Source: Rhodococcus rhodochrous
GTDB lineage: Bacteria > Actinomycetota > Actinomycetes > Mycobacteriales > Mycobacteriaceae
NCBI RefSeq assembly: GCF_014854695.1
Contig: NZ_CP027557.1
Span: 4,278,001 to 4,342,000 of the forward strand
Direction of reading: 5' to 3'
Length of the DNA stretch: 64,000 nucleotides
Shown: positions 27,284 through 36,568 of the stretch, in pieces
How the letters are laid out: each line of letters begins with the position of its first letter
Position numbering within the stretch: position 1 is the first letter of the stretch
Notes under the pieces: model-generated
The model's input: the letters and a program-made list of their open reading frames with translations, nothing else
Told to the model about the DNA's origin: nothing
Databases searched by the model: none
Program-made: the position numbers and the translations under genes

Positions 27284-27862
27284 TCAGCCGACGTTGACCC
27301 CGTAGTCCCGCGCGATGCCCGCCAGGCCCGAGGCGTAGCCCTGGCCGATGGCGCGGAACTTCCACTCGCCACCGTGGCGGTACAGCTCACCGAAGACCAT
27401 CGCGGTCTCGGTGGACGCATCCTCGGTGAGGTCGTACCGGGCGAGTTCCCGGCCGTCGGCGCGGTCGACGACGCGGATGAACGCGTTGCGTACCTGACCG
27501 AACGACTGGCCGCGCGCGTCGGCGTCGTGGATCGACACCGGGAAGACGATCGACTTGACCTCCGCGGGAACGGCGACGAGGTCGACGTTCACGCTCTCGT
27601 CGTCGCCCTCTCCCTCACCGGTGAGGTTGTCGCCGGTGTGCTCGACGGAGCCGTCCGGCGAACGCAGGTTGTTGTAGAAGACGAAATGCTGGTCGGACAG
27701 GACCTTGCCGTTCTCGCTCGTCAGCAGAGCGCTGGCGTCGAGATCGAAGTCCGCGCCGGTCGTCGCGCGCACGTCCCAGCCGAGACCCACCGTCACCGCC
27801 GTCAGGTTCGGAGCCTCCTTCGACAGCGAAACGTTGCCGCCCTTGGCCAAGCTCACACCCAT
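27284..27862 (-). CDS. terD: TerD-family protein
   Basis: The 192-residue protein is a TerD/CABP1-type calcium-binding stress protein. It shows [18 protein letters not shown] at the start and the paired acidic motifs [10 protein letters not shown] and [10 protein letters not shown] that bind calcium. It stands alone without other ter genes, so tellurite resistance cannot be assumed. Actinobacterial relatives act in general stress or in development. Confidence 0.93.
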   Translation of the reverse strand: MGVSLAKGGNVSLSKEAPNLTAVTVGLGWDVRATTGADFDLDASALLTSENGKVLSDQHFVFYNNLRSPDGSVEHTGDNLTGEGEGDDESVNVDLVAVPAEVKSIVFPVSIHDADARGQSFGQVRNAFIRVVDRADGRELARYDLTEDASTETAMVFGELYRHGGEWKFRAIGQGYASGLAGIARDYGVNVG

Positions 27863-28048
27863 ACCGAATCCTCTCGCTCGATGATCGTTGCCTACCGCCA
27901 CCCTAGTGAAGACCGGACGAGTCGGGCAGGGACGTGTGAAGGCCGTCCCGCAGGGGTAGTCGCAGTGCACCGGACGATGGCCGGGGACGGCGTTCCCGGC
28001 CTTTCGGTGTGTACGCCGGATGTCGCGTGAGTGAGAAGAGGGTCGGCT

Positions 28049-29122
28049 GTGGTGATTCGAGTCGCGTCGGTTCCTGCGTCGCACGTCTACGTGAGGCACC
28101 TCGCGTGCCCGGAGGGCGACGACGTGATCCGGTTGACGGATCCGGTTCCCGCCGACGGCCGCAAGGTGCCCGGCGGCTGGTGGCCACCGTTGATGCTCGA
28201 ACCGGGCTGGGTGAGCGACCACCACGAGGAATTCGACGTCTTCCACATCCATTTCGGTTTCGACGCGATCGGCGCGGAGCAACTGCAGGACGTCGTCGCC
28301 GACCTCGCCGAGCACGACAAGCCTCTCGTGTACACGGTGCACGACCTGCGGAACCCGCACCATCCCACGCCCGGTGAACACCACAAGCAACTCGACGTGC
28401 TGATCCCGGCGGCGGACGAACTGATCACCCTCACGCCGGGCGCTGCCGAGCGGATCCGTCTGCGCTGGGGACGGGAGGCGACGGTCCTGCCGCATCCGCA
28501 CGTCGTCGAACAGCACTGGCTCGAGCGACCGCGTCGCGACGAGAGTCCGTTCGTCGTGGGAGTCCACGCGAAGAGCCTGCGCGCGAACATGGATCTGTTC
28601 CCGGTGCTCGACACGCTGGCCGAGACCGTGCGCTCGCTTCCCGATGCGGTGTTGCAGATCAACGTGCACGACGAGATCTTCGATCCCGACAATGCGTACT
28701 GGTACAACCCGGAAGCCGGTTCCCGCATCCTGCAGTACGGCGAGCAACCCCGGGTGGACGTGCGGGTGCATCCGTACTTCTCCGACGACGAACTGTGGCA
28801 GTACCTCTCGGATCTGTCGGTGTCGGTGCTGCCCTACCGTTTCGGAACCCATTCGGGTTGGCTCGAGGCGTGTTTCGACCTCGGCACCGCGGTGGTCGCG
28901 CCGAGTTGCGGCTTCTACGGTGAGCAACGCCGGTGCGGTGTGTACACCTACGACGAGGACACCTTCGACGCCGACTCGCTCGACCGGTGTGTGCGAGAAC
29001 TGTACGAGAGCAGGGATCTTCCGCGAGCCGACTGGTCGCAACGTATGGACGAGCGTCGCGCGCTGGCCCGCGCCCATCGTGACATCTACCTGCGTGCGAT
29101 GAGCGGCCGGAGCGGATCATGA
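28049..29122 (+). CDS. Glycosyltransferase 1 of a four-gene operon (GT-B type)
   Basis: The 357-residue protein resembles GT-B-fold glycosyltransferases. It has an N-terminal acceptor half with [14 protein letters not shown] and [11 protein letters not shown], and a C-terminal half with [20 protein letters not shown], the usual sugar-nucleotide region. The GTG at 28049 is chosen from an AAGAGGG site six bases upstream. It overlaps the next glycosyltransferase by ATGA. Donor and acceptor are unknown. Confidence 0.8.
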   Translation: MVIRVASVPASHVYVRHLACPEGDDVIRLTDPVPADGRKVPGGWWPPLMLEPGWVSDHHEEFDVFHIHFGFDAIGAEQLQDVVADLAEHDKPLVYTVHDLRNPHHPTPGEHHKQLDVLIPAADELITLTPGAAERIRLRWGREATVLPHPHVVEQHWLERPRRDESPFVVGVHAKSLRANMDLFPVLDTLAETVRSLPDAVLQINVHDEIFDPDNAYWYNPEAGSRILQYGEQPRVDVRVHPYFSDDELWQYLSDLSVSVLPYRFGTHSGWLEACFDLGTAVVAPSCGFYGEQRRCGVYTYDEDTFDADSLDRCVRELYESRDLPRADWSQRMDERRALARAHRDIYLRAMSGRSGS

Positions 29123-30198
29123 CGCCGTTGCGCATCGCGCTCATCGCGTCGAACCGGTATCCGATCCGCCAGCCCTTCGCCGGCGGACTCGAAGCACACG
29201 TGTGGCATCTCGCCCACGCGCTCGGCAAGGACGGCCACGAGGTGACGCTCTTCGCCGCACCGGGATCCGATCCGGACCTTCCGGCCTCGTTCTTCGAGGT
29301 GCCGTCCTTCGAGGCCGGCGAACTCGCACGCAGCGATGTGTCGATGCCCCCGGCGAACGGCTTCCTCGGCGACCACCACGCCTACCTGTCGCTGATGCTC
29401 GATCTCGCCGGACCGTCCGCCGCTGCCTTCGACGTCGTGCACAACCACAGCCTGCACTACCTGCCGATCGCGATGGCCCGCATGTTGCGCACTCCGTTGC
29501 TCTGCACGCTGCACACGCCGCCGACACCGTGGCTCGAGTCGGCGATGGCGACGCCGGGTGAGTGCCCGGGCACATTCGTCGCGGTCAGCCGGCACACCGC
29601 GACGGCCTGGGAACATGCCACGCCCGGTCCGGTGGCGGTCGTGCCCAACGGTGTCGATCTCGGAGCGTGGCCGGTCGGTTCGGGTGGCGAGGACCTGATC
29701 TGGTTCGGCCGCCTCGTACCGGAGAAGGGCGCGCATCTCGCGATCGAGGCCGCGCGCCGAGCCGGTTACCGGCTGCGGATCGCGGGCCCGATCAGCAACC
29801 GCAGGTACTTCGCGGAACACGTCGAACCGTTCCTCGGTCCCGACGTGATCTATCTCGGTCACCTCTCCCAGCCGGATCTCGCTGCCGCGGTGGGACGTTC
29901 GGCAGCAGCACTCATCACCCCGCAATGGGACGAACCGTACGGGCTCGTCGTCGCCGAGTCCCTCGCGTGCGGGACACCCGTGGTGGCCTTCGCGCGCGGC
30001 GGCATCCCGGAGGTCGTCGACGAGAGCAGCGGATGCCTGGTCGCGCCGGACGACATCGACGGCCTGGCCGCGGCGATACCCCGCGCGGCCGGCCTGTCCC
30101 GTTCCTCCGCCCGGGGCCGCGCGGAGGAACGCTGTTCGGAACGCACGATGGTCGACGCGTACGTCTCGCTGTATCGGGAACTCGCGGGAGCGGCATGA
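29119..30198 (+). CDS. Glycosyltransferase 2 of the operon (family 4-like)
   Basis: The 359-residue protein is a GT4-like glycosyltransferase. It begins with a glycine-rich acceptor loop (QPFAGGLEAHVWHLAHAL) and has the donor-site motif EPYGLVVAESLACGTPVVAF with the typical spaced glutamates. It is coupled to both neighbours by ATGA overlaps. A role in a glycolipid, a capsule-like polymer or a glycosylated metabolite is possible. Confidence 0.88.
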   Translation: MTPLRIALIASNRYPIRQPFAGGLEAHVWHLAHALGKDGHEVTLFAAPGSDPDLPASFFEVPSFEAGELARSDVSMPPANGFLGDHHAYLSLMLDLAGPSAAAFDVVHNHSLHYLPIAMARMLRTPLLCTLHTPPTPWLESAMATPGECPGTFVAVSRHTATAWEHATPGPVAVVPNGVDLGAWPVGSGGEDLIWFGRLVPEKGAHLAIEAARRAGYRLRIAGPISNRRYFAEHVEPFLGPDVIYLGHLSQPDLAAAVGRSAAALITPQWDEPYGLVVAESLACGTPVVAFARGGIPEVVDESSGCLVAPDDIDGLAAAIPRAAGLSRSSARGRAEERCSERTMVDAYVSLYRELAGAA

Positions 30199-31187
30199 TC
30201 GGCTACTACATCCATCACCACGGGCACGGACACCGCACCCGTGCGAGCAGCATCTGCGCGCATCTGCGGACGCCGGTGACAGCATTGTCGTCGGTGCCGC
30301 TCGGCACCGCCGCCGACGCCTTCGACGACGTGGTGCTTCTCCCCCGCGACGACCTCGCCATCGACACCGCGCAGAACCCGACGGCCCACGACGTCCTCCA
30401 TTGGGTACCCGCCCACGACGACGGTCTCCGCGAGCGCATGCACGCACTGGGATCGTGGATCGCCGCGACGCGCCCGAGCCTACTGGTGGTGGACGTGTCG
30501 GTGGAGGTGACGCTCCTCGCCCGGTTGTACGGCATCCCCGTGGTGGTGCTCGCGATGCCGGGTGACCGCACCGACACCGCGCACACGTTGGCCTACAGCG
30601 TCGCCGACCATCTCGTCGCACCGTGGTCGCAGGAGGTCTACGACCCGCGCTGGCTGCGCCGGTATCCAACCTCGTACGTCGGCGGCATCAGCCGTTTCGA
30701 CGGTCGCCCGTCCCCCACCCCTGTGGCCGGCGAGAAGCCGAGGGTCCTCGTCATGAGCGGCAGCGGCGGATCGTCGATCACCGTCGACGACCTGCACCGG
30801 TTCTCGTCGCGCCTTCCCCAATACGAATGGGAGGGTCTCGGTGTCGCGGGCGGCCCGTGGATCGACGACCCGTGGCCCGTCCTCACCGGCGCCGACGTCG
30901 TGATCGGGCACGCGGGCCAGAACACCGTCGCCGACATCGCGGCCGCCGCGCGACCGGCAGTCGTCATCGCCGAGCCCCGACCGTTCGACGAACAGCACTC
31001 CACCGCAACGGCTCTGGACAAGGCCGGACTCGCGGTGGGTCTCGACGGGTGGCCCGACCCGGACCGCTGGCCCGAACTGATCGAGCGAGCACGCGGCCTC
31101 GACCCCGTCGAATGGAAACGCTGGCAGGTGGACGGTGCCGCGGGGCGCGCGGCGGCGATTGTGGACGAACTTGCGGAGAGGTCATGA
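30195..31187 (+). CDS. Glycosyltransferase 3 of the operon (MurG/GT28-like)
   Basis: The 330-residue protein starts with GYYIHHHGHGHRTRASSI, a histidine-rich variant of the glycosyltransferase acceptor loop. The C-terminal half has the MurG-like region GADVVIGHAGQNTVADIAAA and an EPRPFDEQHSTA segment that normally contacts the nucleotide sugar. The ATG at 30195 and the end at 31187 each form ATGA overlaps. Its substrate is unknown. Confidence 0.8.
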   Translation: MIGYYIHHHGHGHRTRASSICAHLRTPVTALSSVPLGTAADAFDDVVLLPRDDLAIDTAQNPTAHDVLHWVPAHDDGLRERMHALGSWIAATRPSLLVVDVSVEVTLLARLYGIPVVVLAMPGDRTDTAHTLAYSVADHLVAPWSQEVYDPRWLRRYPTSYVGGISRFDGRPSPTPVAGEKPRVLVMSGSGGSSITVDDLHRFSSRLPQYEWEGLGVAGGPWIDDPWPVLTGADVVIGHAGQNTVADIAAAARPAVVIAEPRPFDEQHSTATALDKAGLAVGLDGWPDPDRWPELIERARGLDPVEWKRWQVDGAAGRAAAIVDELAERS

Positions 31188-32002
31188 CGGTCTCGGTCGT
31201 CACCGTCGCCGCGGGTCGCGGCACGCATCTGCGACGGCAACTCGACGGCCTCGCCCGCAGCACCCGGACACCCGACGAGCACATCGTCGTCGCAATGGGC
31301 GATCCGGAGGTCGCGGAGGTGGTCGCCGCTGCGGGATCGTCTGCGTGGGTGGTGGAGATGGACGTCGACTCCGCGAAACTGCCGGTCGGGGAGGCGCGGA
31401 ATCTGGGTGCGCGGAGGGCGTCGTCGGATCTGCTCGTCTTCCTCGACGTCGACTGCATCCCCGCTCCCGACCTCATCGAACGGTATGCCGAGGCGGCCGG
31501 CCGGCACCCGGCTGCGCTGCTCAACGGTCCGGTCACCTATCTGTCCGAACCGGACACCGGCGGCTACGATCTCGACCGGTTGGGCGACTCGATCGATCCG
31601 CATCCGGCACGTCCCTTCCCCTCCTCGGGTGAGATCGTGCTGGACGACAGGCACGAGTTGTTCTGGTCGCTGTCGTTCGCGGCCCGGTCGCTCGTGTGGG
31701 ACCGCATCGGCGGGTTCTGCACCGCCTACAGCGGATACGGCGGCGAGGACACCGATTTCGGGCAGAAGGCCGCGCGCGCCGGAGTCCCGATGGCCTGGGT
31801 CGGCGGCGCCCACGCCTTCCACCAGTACCACCCGGTATCGAGCCCACCGGTCGAGCATCTCGACGACATCCTCACCAACGCCGCGCTGTTCCACCAACGT
31901 TGGGGCTGGTGGCCGATGCGGGGGTGGCTCGACGAGTTCGAGCGTCTCGGTCTCGCCGCTTTCGACACCCGGGAGCGGCGATGGGCACGCACTCGACCGT
32001 GA
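31184..32002 (+). CDS. Glycosyltransferase 4 of the operon (GT2, GT-A fold)
   Basis: The 272-residue protein is a family 2-like GT-A glycosyltransferase. The metal-binding region is LLVFLDVDCIPAPDLI, and a galactosyltransferase-like acceptor segment GYGGEDTDFGQKA follows near residue 190. It closes the operon. A cobalamin riboswitch for an unrelated importer begins just after it, so transcription of the two units is probably separate. Confidence 0.88.
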   Translation: MTVSVVTVAAGRGTHLRRQLDGLARSTRTPDEHIVVAMGDPEVAEVVAAAGSSAWVVEMDVDSAKLPVGEARNLGARRASSDLLVFLDVDCIPAPDLIERYAEAAGRHPAALLNGPVTYLSEPDTGGYDLDRLGDSIDPHPARPFPSSGEIVLDDRHELFWSLSFAARSLVWDRIGGFCTAYSGYGGEDTDFGQKAARAGVPMAWVGGAHAFHQYHPVSSPPVEHLDDILTNAALFHQRWGWWPMRGWLDEFERLGLAAFDTRERRWARTRP

Positions 32003-32009
32003 ACTGGTA

Positions 32010-32136
32010 TCACGGCGTGTGCTAATTTCGGCACCGTCATTACGACGACGCCAGAGGAAGCCGGTGCGATTCCGGCGCGGTCCCGCCACTGTGACCGGAG
32101 AGCGATCTCCGGGAGCCAGATACTCCCGTCGCCGTA
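32010..32136 (+). promoter_or_regulatory. Cobalamin riboswitch 2 (controls importer 2)
   Basis: The plus strand shows the aptamer core GGAAGCCGGTGCGATTCCGG, then GGTCCCGCCACTGTGACC, and a distal GGGAGCCAGATACTCCC box. The binding-lipoprotein start follows about 45 bases later. Confidence 0.95.
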
Positions 32137-32181
32137 CCTCCTTGCCCGGGGCGGACTTCCCCGAGAGAGGGCGTGATCGCC

Positions 32182-33378
32182 ATGCGTGTACGCGCAGCCT
32201 TCCCGAAGCTCCTGGTCGCGCTGACCTCGGCGAGTCTTCTGCTCGCCGGGTGTTCGACGACCGCATCCGATACCGAGAACGACGCCTCGGACGGGTGTAT
32301 CACCGACTTCGACCCCTCGGTCGACTATTTCCCCGACAAGTCCGAGATCGTCGACGCCGAGAACTTCTCGATCACCTACGAGAAGAGCTACCAGGTTCTC
32401 ACCGTGAACGAACCGTTCTCCGCGGCACCACCGGAGTCGTACGTGCTGGTCAAGTGCGGTGCACCTGCTCCGGAGCTGTCGGGCGAGCTGGCCGCGGCCC
32501 AGCAGATTCAGGTGCCGATCACGAGCTTGTATTCGGGTTCGACCACCCACCTGCCACTGGTGACCGAACTCGATGCGCTCGACGTTCTCAGCGGCGTCTC
32601 GAACGGCTCCTATGTCTCCGACCCCGCCGTGATCGAACGCATCGAATCGGGCGCCGTCGCCGAGTATGCCGCGGGCGGCAACATCGACACCGAAGCCGTG
32701 GTGCTCGCTGCACCCGACGTTCTCATGACCGGCGGCACCGACGATCCCGCCTACGCCCAGCTGCGGGAGGCCGGAATCGGCGTGGTCGCCAATGCCGAGT
32801 GGCTCGAGGCATCTCCGCTGGGACGCGCAGAGTGGATCAAGGTGATGGCCGCGCTGACCGGCAAGGAGAAAGAGGCGGCACAGGTCTACGACGATATCCG
32901 GAACCGTTATCTCGATGTGGCGGCGAAAGCCTCCGACGTGGAACCGGCTCCCGTTCTGCTGGGTGGGATGGCACAGGGCACGTGGTACATGTCCTCCGGC
33001 GGCAGCTTCATGGGCCGGTTGTTCAGCGACGCCGGTGCGCAGTGGCCGTGGCAGGACGTGACCACCGCCGGCTCGCTTCCCCTCGACTTCGAGGCTGTGG
33101 TCGCCGAAGCATCCGATGCGCCGACCTGGCTCGTGGTGAACAACTGGACGTCGATCGGTGACGCACTCGCCGACGACGAACGGTACCGCTCGCTGGCCGC
33201 TGTCGGCACCGGCCGGGTATGGAACGGGAACAAGGCTCTCGGCCCCCACGGGGGCAACGACTTCTACGAGCGGGGCGTCTTGCGACCCGATCTGATCCTC
33301 TCGGACCTCGTGGCAATTCTGCATCCCGACCTGTTGCCCGACCACGAGTTCACGTTCTACCAGCAGCTACCGGCATGA
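32182..33378 (+). CDS. Importer 2 binding lipoprotein (FecB/BtuF class)
   Basis: The 398-residue protein has a signal peptide ending in a lipobox (SLLLAGCSTT) and a periplasmic-binding fold. It is longer at its start than typical BtuF, and two cysteines lie in SDGCITDF and LVKCGAPAP. A GTG at 32173 abuts the ribosome site, so the ATG at 32182 is preferred. The riboswitch in front suggests repression by B12. Cargo could be a corrinoid, a cobalt chelate, or a siderophore-like compound, given the FhuF-like gene in the operon. Confidence 0.82.
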   Translation: MRVRAAFPKLLVALTSASLLLAGCSTTASDTENDASDGCITDFDPSVDYFPDKSEIVDAENFSITYEKSYQVLTVNEPFSAAPPESYVLVKCGAPAPELSGELAAAQQIQVPITSLYSGSTTHLPLVTELDALDVLSGVSNGSYVSDPAVIERIESGAVAEYAAGGNIDTEAVVLAAPDVLMTGGTDDPAYAQLREAGIGVVANAEWLEASPLGRAEWIKVMAALTGKEKEAAQVYDDIRNRYLDVAAKASDVEPAPVLLGGMAQGTWYMSSGGSFMGRLFSDAGAQWPWQDVTTAGSLPLDFEAVVAEASDAPTWLVVNNWTSIGDALADDERYRSLAAVGTGRVWNGNKALGPHGGNDFYERGVLRPDLILSDLVAILHPDLLPDHEFTFYQQLPA

Positions 33379-34478
33379 CCGCCGTGTTCGGGGCGTCCCC
33401 TGCCGCGACCGAGTCCGCGCCCGATTCGCCGCCGGGGACCGGACGGGTCTCGCTCGTGTTCACGGCGCTGATCGTGGGACTGGCGGCGGCAACGATTCTG
33501 TCGGTGACACTGGGTTCGGTGACGGTGCCGCTCGGCGAGACCCTCCGGGTCCTGTTCGGCCAGGAAGCATCGGATCCGCGCTGGAGCATGGTGGTTCGTG
33601 ACCTGCGGCTACCGCGAACGATCACCGCGATCGCGGTCGGGGCGGCGCTGGGGATCGCGGGTCTGCAGATGCAGACGCTGTTCCGGAACGCTCTGGCGGA
33701 CCCGTTCATCCTCGGTGCCAGTTCCGGCGCGAGTCTCGGCGTGGCGATCGTCGTGGTGATCGGCGGCGGCGGAGCGAGTGGCTTCACCGCAGGCCTGGCG
33801 GGTCTCGGGCGTGCGGGTGTGGTGCTCGCCGCGGCGCTGGGGGCGGCTGCGGTTCTCCTGCTGATCGTATTGCTGTCGCGGTGGGTGCGGTCGGCCGTGA
33901 CCCTGTTGCTCATCGGAGTGATGCTCGGATCGGCGACCACAGCCGTCGTCTCGGTACTGCTGGTGTATTCGGACCCGCAGCGCAGCCAGCAGTTCCTGGT
34001 GTGGGGACTCGGGAGCTTCACGGCCACGACGTGGTCGGATCTGAAGTTGCTCGTCCCTGTCGTGCTCGGCGGGATCGCCGTCGCACTGCTCACCGTGCGC
34101 GCGCTCAATGCGCTGCTGCTCGGTGAGGGCTACGCCCGGTCCATGGGCATCGATATTCGCGTCGTCCGCCTCACCACCGTGGTGTCGGCCGCTCTCCTGG
34201 CCGGGGCCACCACCGCGTTCTGCGGCCCGATCGGATTTCTCGGATTGATCGTCCCGCATCTGGCCCGCATGGCCTTCGGCACCTCGGACCATCGCATACT
34301 GCTTCCCGGTGTCGCGTTGCTCGGAGCCGTACTCGCCCTCGTCTGCGGGATCGTGAGCCAGATGCCCAGTACCGACACGGTGTTCCCCCTCAACGCCGTC
34401 ACCGCCATCGTCGGCGCTCCCGTCGTGATCGCCGTTCTCATCCGCAGCCGACGCGGAGCACTGGGAGCAGCACTGTGA
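33375..34478 (+). CDS. Importer 2 permease (FecCD family)
   Basis: The 367-residue membrane protein is a FecCD-type permease with about ten membrane segments. Hallmarks are LRLPRTITAIAVGAALGIAG, LFRNALADPFILGASSGAS and the coupling loop GPIGFLGLIVPHLARM. It overlaps the binding-protein gene by ATGA and the ATPase gene by GTGA. Confidence 0.9.
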   Translation: MTAVFGASPAATESAPDSPPGTGRVSLVFTALIVGLAAATILSVTLGSVTVPLGETLRVLFGQEASDPRWSMVVRDLRLPRTITAIAVGAALGIAGLQMQTLFRNALADPFILGASSGASLGVAIVVVIGGGGASGFTAGLAGLGRAGVVLAAALGAAAVLLLIVLLSRWVRSAVTLLLIGVMLGSATTAVVSVLLVYSDPQRSQQFLVWGLGSFTATTWSDLKLLVPVVLGGIAVALLTVRALNALLLGEGYARSMGIDIRVVRLTTVVSAALLAGATTAFCGPIGFLGLIVPHLARMAFGTSDHRILLPGVALLGAVLALVCGIVSQMPSTDTVFPLNAVTAIVGAPVVIAVLIRSRRGALGAAL

Positions 34479-34523
34479 CCCCGAATAGCACGGGGAGCAG
34501 CACTGTGATCCCGAGTAGCACCG
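34464..34523 (+). repeat. 30-bp tandem duplication carrying a ribosome site and start codon
   Basis: Units 34464-34493 and 34494-34523 match at 27 of 30 positions by my count. Each has GGAGCAG followed by an in-frame GTG (34475 and 34505). The copy adds ten residues to the ATPase N-terminus or offers a second start. Confidence 0.85.
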
Positions 34524-35335
34524 TGACCCCGGGTGTGGAACTGCACGACCTCACGATCGGTTACACCCGGCGTCGGGCACTGCGACGCGGAACGGTCACC
34601 GAGGTGGCGTCCGGTCTCTCGGCAGTGGCCCGACGCGGCGAACTCACCGCCCTCGTCGGGCCGAACGGTGCAGGAAAGTCGACGTTGCTCCGGACGTTGT
34701 GCGGCCTGCAACCGGCGCTGCGCGGTCGGGTGCTCATCGACGGTGAGGACGTGGCGACGGTGAAGCCCGCCGACCTCGCCACCCGCATCTCGGTGGTGCT
34801 CACCGAGCGCATCGACCCCGGCCTGCTCACGGTGCGCGAACTGGTCGCGCTCGGCCGCACACCGCACCTGCCCGCCAGCGCACGGCTGTCGCCCGAAGAT
34901 CTGGCCGCGGTGGACGAGGCGCTCGAGGCGGTCGGCGCGACCCGCCTCGCATCCCGGCAGTTCTCCGAACTGTCCGACGGTCAACGGCAACGTTCTCTCA
35001 CCGCCCGTGCCCTGGCTCAGGATCCGTCGCTGCTCGTCCTGGACGAACCCACCTCCTTCCTCGACGTTCCGTCGCGGGTCGAACTGGTGGACGTCCTCGG
35101 GCGTCTCGCTCGGGAACAGAACTTGGCTGTGGTGATGTCCACGCACGAACTCGAACTCGCCTTGCGCGTAGCCGACAGGATGTGGCTGCTGGGCACCGAC
35201 CGGACCTTGACGTGCGATACGCCGGCGGCGCTGGCCGAGTCCGGACGGATCGGGGCGGCATTCGATCGGGGGCGGATGCGGTTCGATTCGCGCACGATGG
35301 TGTTCGATCTGAAACCGGAGGACAGCAGTGTCTGA
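34475..35335 (+). CDS. Importer 2 ATPase (FecE/BtuD class)
   Basis: The 286-residue ABC ATPase shows Walker A GPNGAGKST, Walker B LLVLDEPTSFLDVPS and the H-loop MSTHELELAL. The signature reads FSELSDGQRQRS, with Asp replacing the second Gly of the usual LSGGQ. The first 20 residues are Ser/Thr/Pro-rich and come from a tandem duplication of the start region, so the true start may be the GTG at 34505. It overlaps the permease by GTGA. Confidence 0.88.
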   Translation: MTPNSTGSSTVIPSSTVTPGVELHDLTIGYTRRRALRRGTVTEVASGLSAVARRGELTALVGPNGAGKSTLLRTLCGLQPALRGRVLIDGEDVATVKPADLATRISVVLTERIDPGLLTVRELVALGRTPHLPASARLSPEDLAAVDEALEAVGATRLASRQFSELSDGQRQRSLTARALAQDPSLLVLDEPTSFLDVPSRVELVDVLGRLAREQNLAVVMSTHELELALRVADRMWLLGTDRTLTCDTPAALAESGRIGAAFDRGRMRFDSRTMVFDLKPEDSSV

Positions 35336-35990
35336 CCCAGCAGTATCCGGCGCGCGCGGGGTGCTCGAGCGAATCACCGCGTGGAGCCCGTACTTCCGTG
35401 TCGGTACCGGACCGGTGGACGCGGGCTGGCGCCCGACCTCCGAACTACGAGATGCCGCGACTCGCGATGCGCTGGTCCGTGCGATGTCGGAACGCATGAA
35501 CACCGCAGAGCCGCGGGTCGCGGCGTCCACCTTGTTCTTCGGTTTCGTCGCGCGACTGTGGTCGGTCGCGGTCGGTACCGTCATCACCTCCGGTCGCTGC
35601 GTTCGGCTCGATCCCGACGAGTTGCTGTGGCGCGACGATTCCGGTCTGCAGTTGCACATCGTCACCCCCGAATTCGGAAGCGACCCTGCAACGGAAGTGC
35701 TCGACACCCAGATCGAACCGCTGATCGACGCGTGGCGTGATCTCGTGGCGCCGGGCGCTCTGTGGGGCAACACCGCCTCCGCACTGATCGGTGCCCGACG
35801 AGTCATCGGCGACGAAGCCCGGCCGCTCGTCGACGCACTGCTGCAGGATCCGCGACTCGTTCACACCATCGACCGATCCACCGGTCGCCGGCGCAGTTGC
35901 TGCTTGTACTACCGGACACCGTCCGGCGGTGTGTGCAGCGACTGCGTCTTCCCCGCGCCACCCCGACACATACCGAAGGAGATTCCGTGA
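35328..35990 (+). CDS. FhuF-like 2Fe-2S protein
   Basis: The 220-residue protein ends with CC-x10-C-x2-C (within RSCCLYYRTPSGGVCSDCVF), the 2Fe-2S signature of the ferric-siderophore reductase FhuF. The rest fits the FhuF layout only loosely. FhuF reduces iron in imported siderophores. Here it lies inside a cobalamin-riboswitch operon, overlapping the ATPase gene by eight bases and the next gene by GTGA. A reductase acting on an imported cobalt complex or on Co(III) corrinoid is a plausible but untested role. Confidence 0.8.
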   Translation: MSDPAVSGARGVLERITAWSPYFRVGTGPVDAGWRPTSELRDAATRDALVRAMSERMNTAEPRVAASTLFFGFVARLWSVAVGTVITSGRCVRLDPDELLWRDDSGLQLHIVTPEFGSDPATEVLDTQIEPLIDAWRDLVAPGALWGNTASALIGARRVIGDEARPLVDALLQDPRLVHTIDRSTGRRRSCCLYYRTPSGGVCSDCVFPAPPRHIPKEIP

Positions 35991-36547
35991 CCGTCGTGTT
36001 CGACCCCGAGATCATCACCACCGAGGACGGTGGGCGTGAACAGCGCTGGCCGTTGCCCACCGACGAGGACAGCCTGCTGCGGCTGGTGACGTTGCTGTTC
36101 GAAAACTACTGGGACGACATGTGGTTCGGCCTGCTCATCGAGGGCTCGGCACTGGAGGTCGCGGCCCCGAACGCGCCGAGGAAGATCGGGATGTACGACG
36201 GGTACGTCACCGTCGATTTCGGCCGGTGGCATTTCCATCTGTGCATCGGCGAACACACCGCGAGCGGCCCCGAAATGGGCCGGATCCGCCGCTGTGGCCG
36301 AGCAGAGCTGTATCGCAGGATCGGCAAGGACGACACCGTCACCTCCTGGGGTCTGCGCATGTTCAACGGGCGGGACGAGCAGATGCTCACGATCATGCTG
36401 CCCACCCCGTTCCTCACCAACGCCCAGCAGCTGACCGATGAACCGGTCTGGGAACACCTCGAGGCGTGGGACCGCATCCGCGCGGAGTTTCTGGGGCTGG
36501 AACCCGATCCGCGGGACCGCACCGGCAAGGGCTTCCGTCACTCGTGA
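35987..36547 (+). CDS. Conserved protein of unknown function at the end of the importer 2 operon
   Basis: The 186-residue soluble protein has highly patterned segments: APNAPRKIGMYDGYVTVDF, the aromatic/His-rich FGRWHFHLCIGEH, and SWGLRMFNGRDEQMLTIMLP. I recall similar uncharacterised proteins in other bacteria but cannot name a function. The His and Cys cluster (HFHLC, GEH) could bind metal. An AGGAG site lies five bases before the GTG, which overlaps the FhuF-like stop. Its place in a riboswitch operon suggests a role in handling the imported cobalt or corrinoid. Confidence 0.78.
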   Translation: MTVVFDPEIITTEDGGREQRWPLPTDEDSLLRLVTLLFENYWDDMWFGLLIEGSALEVAAPNAPRKIGMYDGYVTVDFGRWHFHLCIGEHTASGPEMGRIRRCGRAELYRRIGKDDTVTSWGLRMFNGRDEQMLTIMLPTPFLTNAQQLTDEPVWEHLEAWDRIRAEFLGLEPDPRDRTGKGFRHS

Positions 36548-36568
36548 CCATGTCGCACGGCAATCCTG

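Noticed and set aside
27284-27862. terD as evidence of a tellurite-resistance island
   Set aside because: No terA, terB, terC, terE or terZ is nearby. A single TerD protein is common in actinobacteria.
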